A stretch of 64,000 nt of DNA from Planctomycetota bacterium (GTDB taxonomy: Bacteria > Planctomycetota > UBA1135 > UBA2386). Shown one piece after another: positions 53,201-61,142 of this stretch. Under the pieces are notes generated by a model that did no database searches, had not been told where the DNA came from, and saw only the letters and a program-made list of their open reading frames with translations. The stretch is from the NCBI GenBank assembly GCA_016716265.1, contig JADJWQ010000001.1, forward strand, positions 1,240,001 to 1,304,000, written 5' to 3'. The position numbers and the translations under genes were made by a program. Within the stretch, counting starts at the first letter, position 1. Each line of letters begins with the position of its first letter.

Positions 53201-53587
53201 AGCGTTCCAGCCGCTCGCAGCGAGCATGCCGAGCTCGAGCCCGAGCCGCTTCGCCTCACGGTCGGCGTGCGCGAGGTTCTGCAACCACGCGTCGTCGAGG
53301 AACGCCGGCCCCACCGGGACCAGCCCCTCGGGGTCCTGGTTGGCCTTCACGTCCCACACCTGCAGGCGCGAAAAGCCGGCGGCCCGGAAGGCCTCCATCT
53401 CCGTGGTGATGCGCTCCCGGTCCGCGTTGCCGTTCAGCCACGGCCAGAACGCATCGGGGCGCGCCCGCGCCGGCGGGTCCATGAAGCCGTCGCACAGCCG
53501 CTCGTACGCCCCGGTCTCGGGACGCGCCGCGCAGCTCGCCACGACGAGCAGCAACAGGATCGATCCAGCCCTCGTCACGAGTCGCAT
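50273..53587 (-). CDS. Glycoside hydrolase family 106-like (alpha-L-rhamnosidase type) lipoprotein
   Basis: A 1104-residue exported enzyme; MRLVTRAGSILLLLVVASC is a lipoprotein signal (Cys19). The start FWPWLNGNADRERITTEMEAFRAAGFSRLQVWD is typical of GH106 (usually W-x-W-x-G, then a helix and GI-GV), followed by a TIM-barrel region with EVDSLELECGRLSAWTEDILDEF, AEAGGPGPPIWNSCPVD and DAESFTSWRHWRDLPYYLK. The catalytic glutamates are not assigned here. A beta-sandwich ends the protein (EISNFQDQVRGLL, VRVRLDLGRLAGVARVTLNGEVLG and WKPPYAIDVTDRLRPGDNEL, a sugar-binding-like module). GH106 members remove alpha-L-rhamnose from plant or algal polysaccharides. ATG at 53587; a GTG at 53599 is possible. 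Heads the minus-strand transcript that includes the next gene. Confidence 0.8.
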   Translation of the reverse strand: MRLVTRAGSILLLLVVASCAARPETGAYERLCDGFMDPPARARPDAFWPWLNGNADRERITTEMEAFRAAGFSRLQVWDVKANQDPEGLVPVGPAFLDDAWLQNLAHADREAKRLGLELGMLAASGWNAGGTWVEPERAGLGLYASTQEVRGPATLDVELAFPEVPEHCPRGLDGRPAYWRTVAVQASPTADAEVLLPERVVDLTASIDEGGRLRWDAPEGDWTIRWFVFANTGQRLIVPSPRADGLQIDFFDADDTRAYFTHVLDRLEGALGPLADSALRYLEVDSLELECGRLSAWTEDILDEFSARYGYDARRWLSLLLEPERAGESGERFLHDWTRLVSDLMIENHYRLGDALLRERGLLLAAEAGGPGPPIWNSCPVDALGALGAVSLMRGEFWAKQRSMFNVKQIACAAHTYGRTIVDAESFTSWRHWRDLPYYLKLVADQAFVDGLNHVTFHTATHGAAERGLPGYAYHAGTHIGPNLVWWSMAGPFIDYLSRCSFLLQEGLPVADVCFYEGDGAPSFHPLAVEWQPGLRGAGYDYDVVDVRVLTGSTSVRDGRIVLPHGVSYALLVLPDSDSIDPVALRSIRELVRAGATVLGPRPVRASGLADQAARDAEVRALADELWDGIDGVRVTEHRVGSGRIVQGRTVLDVLAGLPPDLTWTGGDPRTRLSYVHRSVGDVEIFFVVNDNERWEEVEALFRVRGRRPELWDPSDGARVPQRAYRIEGEQTRVPLRLPPGGSMFVVFRSEPGAPVPAPWTSTRLPRAPRGAPDVAHGDAPNGPAWLSAGEGPPAGEFVVYDLGAPVDLGHAEISNFQDQVRGLLTRGIREMDVSVAADGEAFDPLGRVELRCAPSIGERDCEQRVPLPAAGVRFVRFDVVSNHGDDWSGRTDYVGLNRVAFFDAEGKLIPQVRVHGVSSGVAHDPATDELRAPARAGVEIPGPWRVRFPAGRGAPEEVELSALRSWSEHVDEGIRHFSGIATYSARFTPPADLLVSDVRVRLDLGRLAGVARVTLNGEVLGIVWKPPYAIDVTDRLRPGDNELQCEVANTWHNRLVGDSTLPPEDRITRTNIRRPFTPNTPLLESGLLGPVRLERGEDDPVR

Positions 53588-54838
53588 GCGGTCTGACACG
53601 GTGAGCGCATGCTAACTCCGGGTCCTCGAGTCCGAACGTCGACGTAGCCGAGGTTCCCGATCGTCGCCAGCACACCGTGCGTCGTTTCGATCTTCACCCT
53701 GCTGTCCGAGGCCGCGCCGTCTCGGGCGCCCGGCGGCGTCGGGCCCGAGCCGGTCGCGTGATCGCGGCGGTCCACAGCCCACCAGACCTGCATCGCGCGG
53801 CCCGACGCTGGGTCGATGGTCGGCGGGTACCAGGTCGTCGACGACTCCCACTGCGTCGACAGAAGGCCACCGTCGGCTGACCACGCGAGGCGGCTCTGGT
53901 CGTGCAGACCCGTCCCCACGCTCCAGACCGCCGCGGAGCGGAAGTCGGCCATCGCGATCGCCTGGTTCGAGGTCCCACGCTCCGGCTTCCGGGTACCAGG
54001 TCACGACGAGCACGACCTGGGCAGCGAGGTTCGAGGCTGCCACGAGCCCGGCTGCCAGGACGACGGACCGGTGGAAAGTCAGGCGTGGGCCGACGTGAAC
54101 GGCACGGCAGCCGCATCGACACACCGACCCGTACCGCGGAGTGCCGGGAGCTCCGGCGCGCGAACGACCAATGCGCTGTGCGCACCTGATGCAGCGTCGG
54201 ACGGCGGCAATGCACCGCCCGTCCGTCGTTCTCCCGGTGCGGCCGGAATCCACGGTTCCGACGATCGTGCCGGCGCCTCCACCGCACGTGGCAAGCGGCG
54301 CTGCTGCCTCGTTGACCGCCGCGCCGGCGACGCGAGCCACACCGCAGCCCGCGACGGCTTCGTGGTGTGGCTACGACGTGGGCTCAGGACGGCACTGGCC
54401 GGATTCCCGGCCGGCCACGGCAGCGCGCCGGACGCGATGGACGTGGCGGCGCCGCTGGCCAGCGCGGTCGAGTCGCGACACTCCTGCCGAGACCGCGCAG
54501 GTCGCTGCCACGCCGATCCTCCTGGGCACGCCGGTCTCGGACGCGCCACTCTCTGCGACGTCGCTCGGACGACACGCCGCGGCGGGGAACATCGACTCGC
54601 GCGACCCGGTCGCGCAAGGTGGCATTCGCCGAGGCGATCGTACGGACGGTACGATGCCGGTCCGAGCACACCGCGTCCGTTCGCCCCCGATCGGTCCACC
54701 GACCGACTGCGAGAGGCCCTGGCACGTCGAACGGATCGCCGAGCTGCCCGTGCATCGCGATGACGAGCCCACGAGACGATCAGGCTCTGGGCAGCGACCC
54801 GGCGATCGTGTTCGAATACGCTGAGCAGGCTCCGGAAC
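53588..54838. other. 1.25 kb without an intact gene; possible remnants
   Basis: No convincing complete gene on either strand. On the minus strand a signal-like segment, RSVVLAAGLVAASNLAAQVVLVV and TWYPEAGAWDLEPG (about 54080-53960), could continue after a frame change into RSAAVWSVGTGLHDQSRLAWS and LLSTQWESSTTWYPPTIDPASG (about 53945-53800), then ETTHGVLATIGNLGYVDV near 53660. Together these look like the broken remains of a secreted protein of about 140 residues. The stretch 54090-54838 shows only short, Arg-rich open frames. No repeats or RNA gene were recognised. The DUF4010 gene starts at its right end. Confidence 0.35.
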
Positions 54839-56134
54839 GTGGTCAGCCCTCCCAGTGACGCCCTTCCCGCCGTCCTGCAGCCCGACCGTGTCGCGCTGCT
54901 CGTCGGGCTCTCGTTCTTCCTCGGTCTGGCGTTCGAGGGCTTCTACACGGCGAGCCGTTCGAGCCGGCCGGGCGGCATCCGCACGTTCCCGTTGCTCGCG
55001 GTGACCGGTGCCGTCCTGTATGCGCTCGAGGCGACACACCTCGTGCCATTCACGGTCGGCCTCGTCGTGCTCGGTGCGTGGATGCACGCGCACTACCGCA
55101 CCGAGGTCGGACGGCAGGGCCCGGAGTCGGAGCCGCCCGACGGCATCATGGTGCCGCTGTGCAACGTGATCGCGTTCACACTCGGCCCGGTCGCGCTGAC
55201 GCAACCGACGTGGTTCGCGATCGGTGTAACTGTGCTGACCGTGCTGCTGCTGCGGGCACGCGAGAAGCTGCACACGCTCGCGCACAAGATCCCGAGCGGC
55301 GAGATCCTGACGCTCGTCCAGTTCCTGACGCTGACGGGCATCGTGCTCCCGTTGCTTCCGCGCGAGCCGGTCGTCACGGTCACGTCACTGACCCCCTTCC
55401 AGGTCTGGTTGGCGGTCGTCGTCGTCTGTGCAATCTCGTACGCGAGCTACCTCATGCGTCGTTTCGTGTCGCCGGCGAAGAGCGTGTTCTTCGCGGCGGT
55501 GCTCGGCGGCATGTACTCGTCGACGGCGACGACCGTCGTGCTCTCGCGCAGCATGCGGTCGGAGCCAGCGAGCCTCGACGAGATGCAATCCGGCGTCGTG
55601 CTCGCGACCGCCATCATGTACGTGCGCGTCGGGCTCGTCGTCGCGATCTTCAACCCGCCACTCGCCCTCGCGCTCGCGCCCTGGCTGGCCGGATTGTCGC
55701 TGCTCGGCTGCGGCATGGCCGCCGGCATCCTCGGGCGGCGATCCCGGCGACACGACGGACAGCCCGACGCCGTCGTGCACCCGCAGAACCCGCTCGAGCT
55801 CGGTACCGCGCTGGTATTCGCGCTGCTGTTCATCGTGGTCTCGGTGGTCACGACGTGGATCGTGCGACGCTTCGGCATGGTCGGTGCCTACGGCGTCGCC
55901 GCAGTCGTCGGTGTCACGGACATCGATCCGTTCGTGCTCAGCGTCGCGCACGGTGGCATCGCGGGTCTGGATCTCCGCGCATCCGGCGTGGCGATCCTGA
56001 TCGCGACGTCGTCCAACAACCTGCTGAAGGCAGGCTACGTGTTCGCGTTCGCCGGGCGACGCGCGGCCTGGCGCCCACTCATCGGGCTCGGTGTGCTCGC
56101 CGCGGCAGGGCTCGCGGCGGCGCTCGTGGCGTGA
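54839..56134 (+). CDS. DUF4010 family multi-pass membrane protein (MgtC/SapB-like N-terminus)
   Basis: A 431-residue integral membrane protein with about 11 hydrophobic segments. N-terminal LLVGLSFFLGLAFEGFY with RPGGIRTFPLLAVTGAVL is the MgtC/SapB-like start (GIRTF..TLLG), and the C-terminal half is DUF4010: VFFAAVLGGMYSSTATTVVLSRSM (the SSTATT element), GAYGVAAVVGVTDIDPFVLSV, SGVAILIATSSNNLLKAGY. A cytoplasmic insert (GRRSRRHDGQPDAVVHPQNP) separates the last segments. Transport of a cation is presumed for the family; nothing here fixes the ion. The start is a GTG at 54839. The next gene on the same strand starts 172 bases downstream. Confidence 0.85.
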   Translation: MVSPPSDALPAVLQPDRVALLVGLSFFLGLAFEGFYTASRSSRPGGIRTFPLLAVTGAVLYALEATHLVPFTVGLVVLGAWMHAHYRTEVGRQGPESEPPDGIMVPLCNVIAFTLGPVALTQPTWFAIGVTVLTVLLLRAREKLHTLAHKIPSGEILTLVQFLTLTGIVLPLLPREPVVTVTSLTPFQVWLAVVVVCAISYASYLMRRFVSPAKSVFFAAVLGGMYSSTATTVVLSRSMRSEPASLDEMQSGVVLATAIMYVRVGLVVAIFNPPLALALAPWLAGLSLLGCGMAAGILGRRSRRHDGQPDAVVHPQNPLELGTALVFALLFIVVSVVTTWIVRRFGMVGAYGVAAVVGVTDIDPFVLSVAHGGIAGLDLRASGVAILIATSSNNLLKAGYVFAFAGRRAAWRPLIGLGVLAAAGLAAALVA

Positions 56135-56306
56135 GCGCTTCGAACAGCGGCACTCGTCGCCGCGCGTTCGCGCATCGCCGATCCTCGTTTCCGACGCGAA
56201 TGCATCGCGGCAGGCCGCAGCATCGGGTGTCATGTGTGGGAATGGAGCACGCCGACAAACCGAGTATCCCGGGGCGACGACGTCTCTCAGGAGGAGCCGA
56301 CCCGCC

Positions 56307-57713
56307 ATGCTGATCTCCTTCCACGGTGCCGATCGGGATGTCACCGGCTCGTGCCACATGCTCGAAGTCGAGGGGCTTAGGGTGCTGATCGACTGCGGCC
56401 TCTTCCAGGGTGGCCGGGAGCTCGACGAGCACAACGCGGAGGAGTTCGGCTTCGAGCCACGGGCGATCGACGTCGTGCTGCTGACCCACGCTCATCTCGA
56501 CCACTGCGGTCGGCTGCCGCTCCTGGTCAAGCGAGGGTTCCGCGGTGAGATCGTCGCCACGGCCGCGACCCGGGAGCTGGCGCGGCTCGTCATGCTCGAC
56601 GCCGCCCACCTGCACGAGGAGGATGCCGCGCACCACCGGCGCCATCCGCACGGTCGCGCGCACGACGGTCGCCGCGGTCGAAACGACCGCACGTCGCACG
56701 CACCGCTCTACGAGACGGTCGATGCGCTCGACGCCATCGAGCGCTTCGCCCGCGTCGTCGACTACGGCGAGACGCTCGAGCTCGGGCACGGGCTCACCGC
56801 CACGTTCCACGACGCCGGTCACATTCTGGGCGCCGCGAGCATTCGTATCGTACGATCCGGACCGACCGCACGTTCGGTGGTCTTCTCGGGCGACATCGGC
56901 AACAGCGGCCGACCGATTCTGCGCGACCCGCAGCCGCCGCCACACGCGGACGTGGTCGTCATGGAGACGACCTACGGCAACCGGTTGCACAAACGATTGC
57001 AGCCATCGGTCGAGGAGCTCTACGACGCCGTCACCCGAACGCTCGGGCGCGGAGGCAACGTGGTCATCCCGACGTTCGCGCTCGAACGCGCGCAGGAGCT
57101 CCTGTTCCACCTGCGGGTCGGCTCCGAGACCGGCCGGCTGCCGCGCGACCTGCCGGTGTTCCTCGACTCCCCGATGGCGATCTCGGCGACGGAGATCTTC
57201 CGGCGCCATCCGGAGTGCTACGACCGCGAGACCACGGCCCTGTTCGCGTCGGGACACGACCCGTTCGCACTGCCGGGGCTCGAGTTCACGCGCGACACGG
57301 CGGCGTCGCGGGCGATCAACACGCACCGGGGTGGAGCCGTGATCATGGCCGGCGCCGGCATGTGCACGGGCGGACGCGTGCGACACCACCTGCGGCACAA
57401 CCTGCCGCGACGCGACGCGAGCGTCGTGTTCGTTGGCTACGCGGCGGAGCACACCCTGGCGCGCATCCTGATCGACGGCGCGAAGCGCGTGAAGCTGTTC
57501 GGCGAGGAGATCCCGGTCGAGGCCGAGATCTTCACGCTCGGTGGCTTCTCCGCGCACGCGGATCGCGACGAGCTGCTGGCGTGGCATCGCGCCGTGGCAC
57601 CGTCGCAGACGATCCTGGTACACGGAGAGCCGACGGCGATGGAGAGCTTTGCGCGGCACCTGCACGACCAACGCGTGCAGATGCCGCAGCGTGGGGACGT
57701 CGTGGCGCTCTGA
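56307..57713 (+). CDS. Metallo-beta-lactamase/beta-CASP ribonuclease-like hydrolase
   Basis: A 468-residue RNA-processing hydrolase. Motif HAHLDH with zinc ligands H61, H63, D65 and H66; further MBL motifs in FHDAGHILGAASI and VVFSGDIGNSGRP. The beta-CASP part has VVMETTYGNRLH, GGNVVIPTFALERAQELL and FLDSPMAISATEIF; the C-terminal RMMBL domain has GYAAEHTLARIL, TLGGFSAHADRDELLAW and ILVHGEPTAMESFARHL. This is the layout of the CPSF73/TTHA0252-like exo- or endoribonucleases. A His/Arg-rich insert (residues ~105-130) is unusual and may be a flexible loop. AGGAGG at about 56289-56295 precedes the ATG with rather long spacing. Its partner genes are not evident. Confidence 0.9.
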   Translation: MLISFHGADRDVTGSCHMLEVEGLRVLIDCGLFQGGRELDEHNAEEFGFEPRAIDVVLLTHAHLDHCGRLPLLVKRGFRGEIVATAATRELARLVMLDAAHLHEEDAAHHRRHPHGRAHDGRRGRNDRTSHAPLYETVDALDAIERFARVVDYGETLELGHGLTATFHDAGHILGAASIRIVRSGPTARSVVFSGDIGNSGRPILRDPQPPPHADVVVMETTYGNRLHKRLQPSVEELYDAVTRTLGRGGNVVIPTFALERAQELLFHLRVGSETGRLPRDLPVFLDSPMAISATEIFRRHPECYDRETTALFASGHDPFALPGLEFTRDTAASRAINTHRGGAVIMAGAGMCTGGRVRHHLRHNLPRRDASVVFVGYAAEHTLARILIDGAKRVKLFGEEIPVEAEIFTLGGFSAHADRDELLAWHRAVAPSQTILVHGEPTAMESFARHLHDQRVQMPQRGDVVAL

Positions 57714-57787
57714 GCCGCCGGCAACCGCTGTCGCACGTTTGCCCGATCACCATCGGACCTCACCCTGTTCGCTACGATGAACCGGCC

Positions 57788-58762
57788 ATGCTCGGAGCTC
57801 TCTTGGTGGTGCTCCTCGCTCCGCAGGATGCACCGGACTCGTCCGCCAGGTTCAGGTGGCCGCCGCCGGCGTCGGCGCCGACGGCCAGCTACCGGATCGA
57901 GCTGTTCAAGGCCCGCACTCTCGAGCCAGGGTTGTCGCAGGCCGAGCGCGCTGCACGTCGAGCGGCCGGTCTCTACGCTCCGAGCCGACCGCCGCGGCAG
58001 GAGCTCACGCTCGTCGTGCGCGCCGAACTCACTCCGGATGCGGACCGCATCGCCGGTGCCTACTCGCTCACCGTAGTCCGGGAATCGCTCCGCTGGGAGC
58101 TGATCGACGAACCTGCCGGCGACAGCTCCCCGATCGCATTCGATCGTCTGTGGGGGCCGCCCGATCAGCAGCGGGACGCGAATCAGGTCGTGGCGCGCAA
58201 CCGGATCGAAGGCGAGTTCCTGCACGCGACGCGGCGCAATGCGCCGCTCGCCGCCCCACCCGATGCGCCCGACGGGCACCTGCTGCCGGTGTTCTGGGAG
58301 GGTGCGCTACCCGCCTGGATCGAGCACGTGATCGCCGTGGCCGAGCTGGACGGTGTCCCGGTCGTGCCGGGCAAGCGGCTGATCCGCGAGTCGATCGTCA
58401 GCAATGCGCTGGGCCAGCGAACGTCACGGGCGGTCGTCTCGTTCGTCCGCGCGTCGCCCGGTGGCGTGGAGCTCGAATACGGGCTGACTGTCACGCAGCG
58501 CGCCGACCACCGGCGCTCCGACGGCTCGCGTCTGGACCGGCCTTTCGAGTGGCGGATCGAAGTGCAGGGCGAGGCTGCCTATGCGCCCGCCAGCGGCCAC
58601 CTCGAGCGCCTCGACGAGCGCGTGAAGGGCTACCCGCTCGATCCGCCCGCGGACCTGCTCCTGGTGCTGCGCGACGAGGCGTTCGAGGGGCGGATCCGGC
58701 TCGAGCTGGTGCCGAAGGAAACGACGGGTGAACGCCCCGAGCGCAGGCGGCGGCGCAGCTGA
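57788..58762 (+). CDS. Exported protein of unknown function
   Basis: Not recognised. The ATG at 57788 gives a short hydrophobic start (MLGALLVVLLAPQDAPDS) that may be a weak signal peptide; 324 residues. The body is rich in strands and acidic/Arg residues: SYRIELFKARTLEPGLSQAERAARRAAG, RQELTLVVRAELTPDADRIAGAYSLTVV, RLWGPPDQQRDANQVVARNRIEGEFLHATRR, LPVFWEGALPAWIEHVIAV, GVELEYGLTVTQRADHRR. The final segment PLDPPADLLLVLRDEAFEGRIRLEL and a basic tail complete it. No catalytic motif or known domain could be seen. It starts 74 bases after the ribonuclease-like gene on the same strand, and the BNR propeller gene follows after 154 bases. Confidence 0.6.
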   Translation: MLGALLVVLLAPQDAPDSSARFRWPPPASAPTASYRIELFKARTLEPGLSQAERAARRAAGLYAPSRPPRQELTLVVRAELTPDADRIAGAYSLTVVRESLRWELIDEPAGDSSPIAFDRLWGPPDQQRDANQVVARNRIEGEFLHATRRNAPLAAPPDAPDGHLLPVFWEGALPAWIEHVIAVAELDGVPVVPGKRLIRESIVSNALGQRTSRAVVSFVRASPGGVELEYGLTVTQRADHRRSDGSRLDRPFEWRIEVQGEAAYAPASGHLERLDERVKGYPLDPPADLLLVLRDEAFEGRIRLELVPKETTGERPERRRRRS

Positions 58763-58887
58763 GGTGACGTCGGAGACGACTGCACCGAACCTGCGAAGGG
58801 CGCGGGACCGCAGGACCGCACGGCGCGAGAGTCGATCGAGCCGGTGCCCGGTCGAAACCCATGGGACCTGCGAACGGCAGCACCGTT

Positions 58888-58912
58888 ACCATTCCGCACC
58901 ATTCGGAATGGT
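58888..58912 (+). promoter_or_regulatory. Hairpin just before the start of the BNR propeller gene
   Basis: ACCATTCCG (58888-58896), a 7-base loop, and CGGAATGGT (58904-58912) form a perfect 9-base-pair stem ending 4 bases before the ATG at 58917. An alternative ATG at 58908 lies inside the stem. The hairpin could control access to the ribosome, or the palindrome could be an operator. Confidence 0.45.
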
Positions 58913-58916
58913 CTCG

Positions 58917-61139
58917 ATGCTCCGCACGCTCGCCTGGCTCGTCTCCGTCACCTCCGCGCTTCCGCTGCTGGCTCAGCAGCACCCGAAGCTGGAGTCCTGG
59001 CAGGAGCGGCGAGCGCTCGATGCGTCCTCCCCGTTCGCCGCGCTGCAGTGGCGTGCGGTCGGCCCCCGCTTCTGCGGCGGCCGCGTCGAGTCGATCGCGG
59101 TCCCGCGCCAGAGCCCCTACACCATCTATGTTGCACCGGGTTCCGGGAACCTGTGGAAGACGACGAACGGTGGGATGTCGTGGACGCCGCTGTTCGAGCA
59201 CGAGGCAACCTGCGCGATCGGACACGTCGAGGTCGCGCCGTCGGACCCTGAGGTCGTCTGGCTCGGGACCGGCGAAGCCCATCTCGGCGGCATGTCCTAC
59301 GACGGCGCTGGTGTCTATCGATCGACGGACGGCGGCGCGACCTGGACGTACGCCGGCCTCGCGGAGGTCGACCGCATCGGCAAGGTCCGCGTGCACCGCA
59401 GCGACCCCGACACTGCGTGGGTCGCGGCCATCGGGCCGCACCGCGGCACGCCGAGCAGCGCTCGCGGCGTGTACCGGACCCGCGACGGCGGCAAGACCTG
59501 GGAGCACACGCTCGCGACCGGGGCGAACGTCGCCGCGATCGACCTCGTCCTCGCGCCCGACGACCCGGATCGCCTGTATTGTGCGACCTGGGACCGTGGC
59601 GGTGGACACGGCAGCGGCGTGCATCGTTCGACCGACGGCGGCAGCACCTGGCAGCGCCTCGCGGGTGGCCTGCCCCTGGGCCCACAGATCGAGCGTGTCG
59701 CCGTCGACGTCAGCGCATCTCGACCGCGAACCGTCTACGCATTGACCGTCGACGCGTCGAAGCCCGGCGAGGGGCGCTACGGCGTGGGTGGCGTCGTCTA
59801 CCGCTCCGACGACGACGGCGACACCTGGCGGCGCTGCCACGCGGGATTCCTACCGGCCTACGTCGGCTGGGACTTCTGCGACGTGAAGGTCGCACCGGAC
59901 GACCCGGACCAGCTCTTCGTCTGCGGGATGAAGCTGATGCGCTCGACGGACGGCGGCGCGACCTGGCAGCTCGCCGGCGAGCACGTGCAGCGCGTGCTCC
60001 CGTTCCATGCCAGGGACATGGACGTCGGAAGGGTGCTGCACCTCGACGCGCACGACCTCTGGATCGATCCCGTGCGCCCCGACCGCCTCCTGCTCGGCAA
60101 CGACGGCGGCCTGTTCGAGTCGCTCGACCGCGGCTCGACCTGGCTGCACCTCAACCTGCTCCCGATCGCCGAGTTCTACACGGTCCACGTCGATCCCGAG
60201 GTCCGAAGTGACGAGGATGCCCCCTATCGGATCTACGGCGGCACGCAGGACAACGCGTCCGTCTACGGCCCTGCGCGCGCAATCGACCCGTTCGGACCCG
60301 ACCCCTGGCGTCACGTGTTCCTCGACCGGTGGGCGGGTGGCGACGGCTTCGTGACCCTGCCGGACCCGACCGAACCCGGCGTCGTCTACTTCGAGCACCA
60401 GAACGGCGACATGCGACGCAAGCGGCTCGACGGACCGATCGAGAGCGGCCGGGGCGACCGCGGCATCCGGCCGCGCGGGGACGACCTGCAGTTCGCATGG
60501 AACACACCGCTGCTGATCTCGCACCACGCACCGGCGCGGCTGTATTGCGCGGCCCAACACGTGTTCCGCACAATCGACCGCGGTGACTCGTGGACCCGGA
60601 TCGGCGACGACCTCGGGAACGGGCGTCCGATCGTCTCGCTCGCCGAGTCCCCGATGCAGGAGGGCACGCTCTACGCCGGCAGCGCGTCCGACCGCATCCA
60701 CGTCACGGTCGACGATGGCGCGACCTGGCAGCGCGCGGCCGCCCTGCCGCCCGGACGGCTGGCGCGGATCGTCGCGTCCCGGCACGCTGCCGAACGCGTG
60801 TTCGCCTGCGCTGCCGGCCGCGGCGGTCCGGCTGCGATCGTGATGACGTCCACCGACCGTGGCGCCTCCTGGCACCCGATCGATGCGGGCCTGCCGAAGG
60901 AGGACGTGAATGTCCTGCTGGAGGACCCGCGCGATCCCCGCGTGCTCTACGTGGGCACCGACCGCGGCGTGTGTGTGTCGCGCGACAGCGGCGCGTCCTG
61001 GGAGTCGCTGTCGACCACGCTGCCGACGGTGCCGGTGCTCGACCTCGCGTTCCAACCGCAGGCGCTCGAGCTCGTCGCTGCGACCCACGGTCGCGGCGTG
61101 TTCGCGCTCGACGTGTCCTCGGTCGAGCCGCGCGACTGA
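58917..61139 (+). CDS. Exported BNR/sortilin-like beta-propeller protein
   Basis: A 740-residue exported protein; MLRTLAWLVSVTSALPLLAQQ is the signal peptide. The whole mature part is a run of BNR/Asp-box repeats, each with an S/T-x-D-G-x-T-W motif: KTTNGGMSWTPL, RSTDGGATWTYAG, RTRDGGKTWEHT, RSTDGGSTWQRL, RSDDDGDTWRRC, RSTDGGATWQLAG, ESLDRGSTWLHL, RTIDRGDSWTRIG, VTVDDGATWQRA, TSTDRGASWHPID and VSRDSGASWESL. Such proteins form one or two large propellers, as in the exported exo-alpha-sialidase/VPS10-like families. Asp-boxes do not themselves catalyse; no catalytic Arg triad is clear, so a binding role is as likely as hydrolysis. An ATG at 58908 is a possible alternative start. It converges with the sulfatase-SGNH gene, three bases apart. 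Confidence 0.85.
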   Translation: MLRTLAWLVSVTSALPLLAQQHPKLESWQERRALDASSPFAALQWRAVGPRFCGGRVESIAVPRQSPYTIYVAPGSGNLWKTTNGGMSWTPLFEHEATCAIGHVEVAPSDPEVVWLGTGEAHLGGMSYDGAGVYRSTDGGATWTYAGLAEVDRIGKVRVHRSDPDTAWVAAIGPHRGTPSSARGVYRTRDGGKTWEHTLATGANVAAIDLVLAPDDPDRLYCATWDRGGGHGSGVHRSTDGGSTWQRLAGGLPLGPQIERVAVDVSASRPRTVYALTVDASKPGEGRYGVGGVVYRSDDDGDTWRRCHAGFLPAYVGWDFCDVKVAPDDPDQLFVCGMKLMRSTDGGATWQLAGEHVQRVLPFHARDMDVGRVLHLDAHDLWIDPVRPDRLLLGNDGGLFESLDRGSTWLHLNLLPIAEFYTVHVDPEVRSDEDAPYRIYGGTQDNASVYGPARAIDPFGPDPWRHVFLDRWAGGDGFVTLPDPTEPGVVYFEHQNGDMRRKRLDGPIESGRGDRGIRPRGDDLQFAWNTPLLISHHAPARLYCAAQHVFRTIDRGDSWTRIGDDLGNGRPIVSLAESPMQEGTLYAGSASDRIHVTVDDGATWQRAAALPPGRLARIVASRHAAERVFACAAGRGGPAAIVMTSTDRGASWHPIDAGLPKEDVNVLLEDPRDPRVLYVGTDRGVCVSRDSGASWESLSTTLPTVPVLDLAFQPQALELVAATHGRGVFALDVSSVEPRD

Positions 61140-61142
61140 CGG

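Noticed and set aside
50240..53596. A very long open frame opposite the GH106-like gene (over 1100 codons)
   Set aside because: Rich in Arg/Val/His/Asp without any domain, signal peptide or start site; it mirrors the codon pattern of the real gene on the other strand, as expected in GC-rich DNA.
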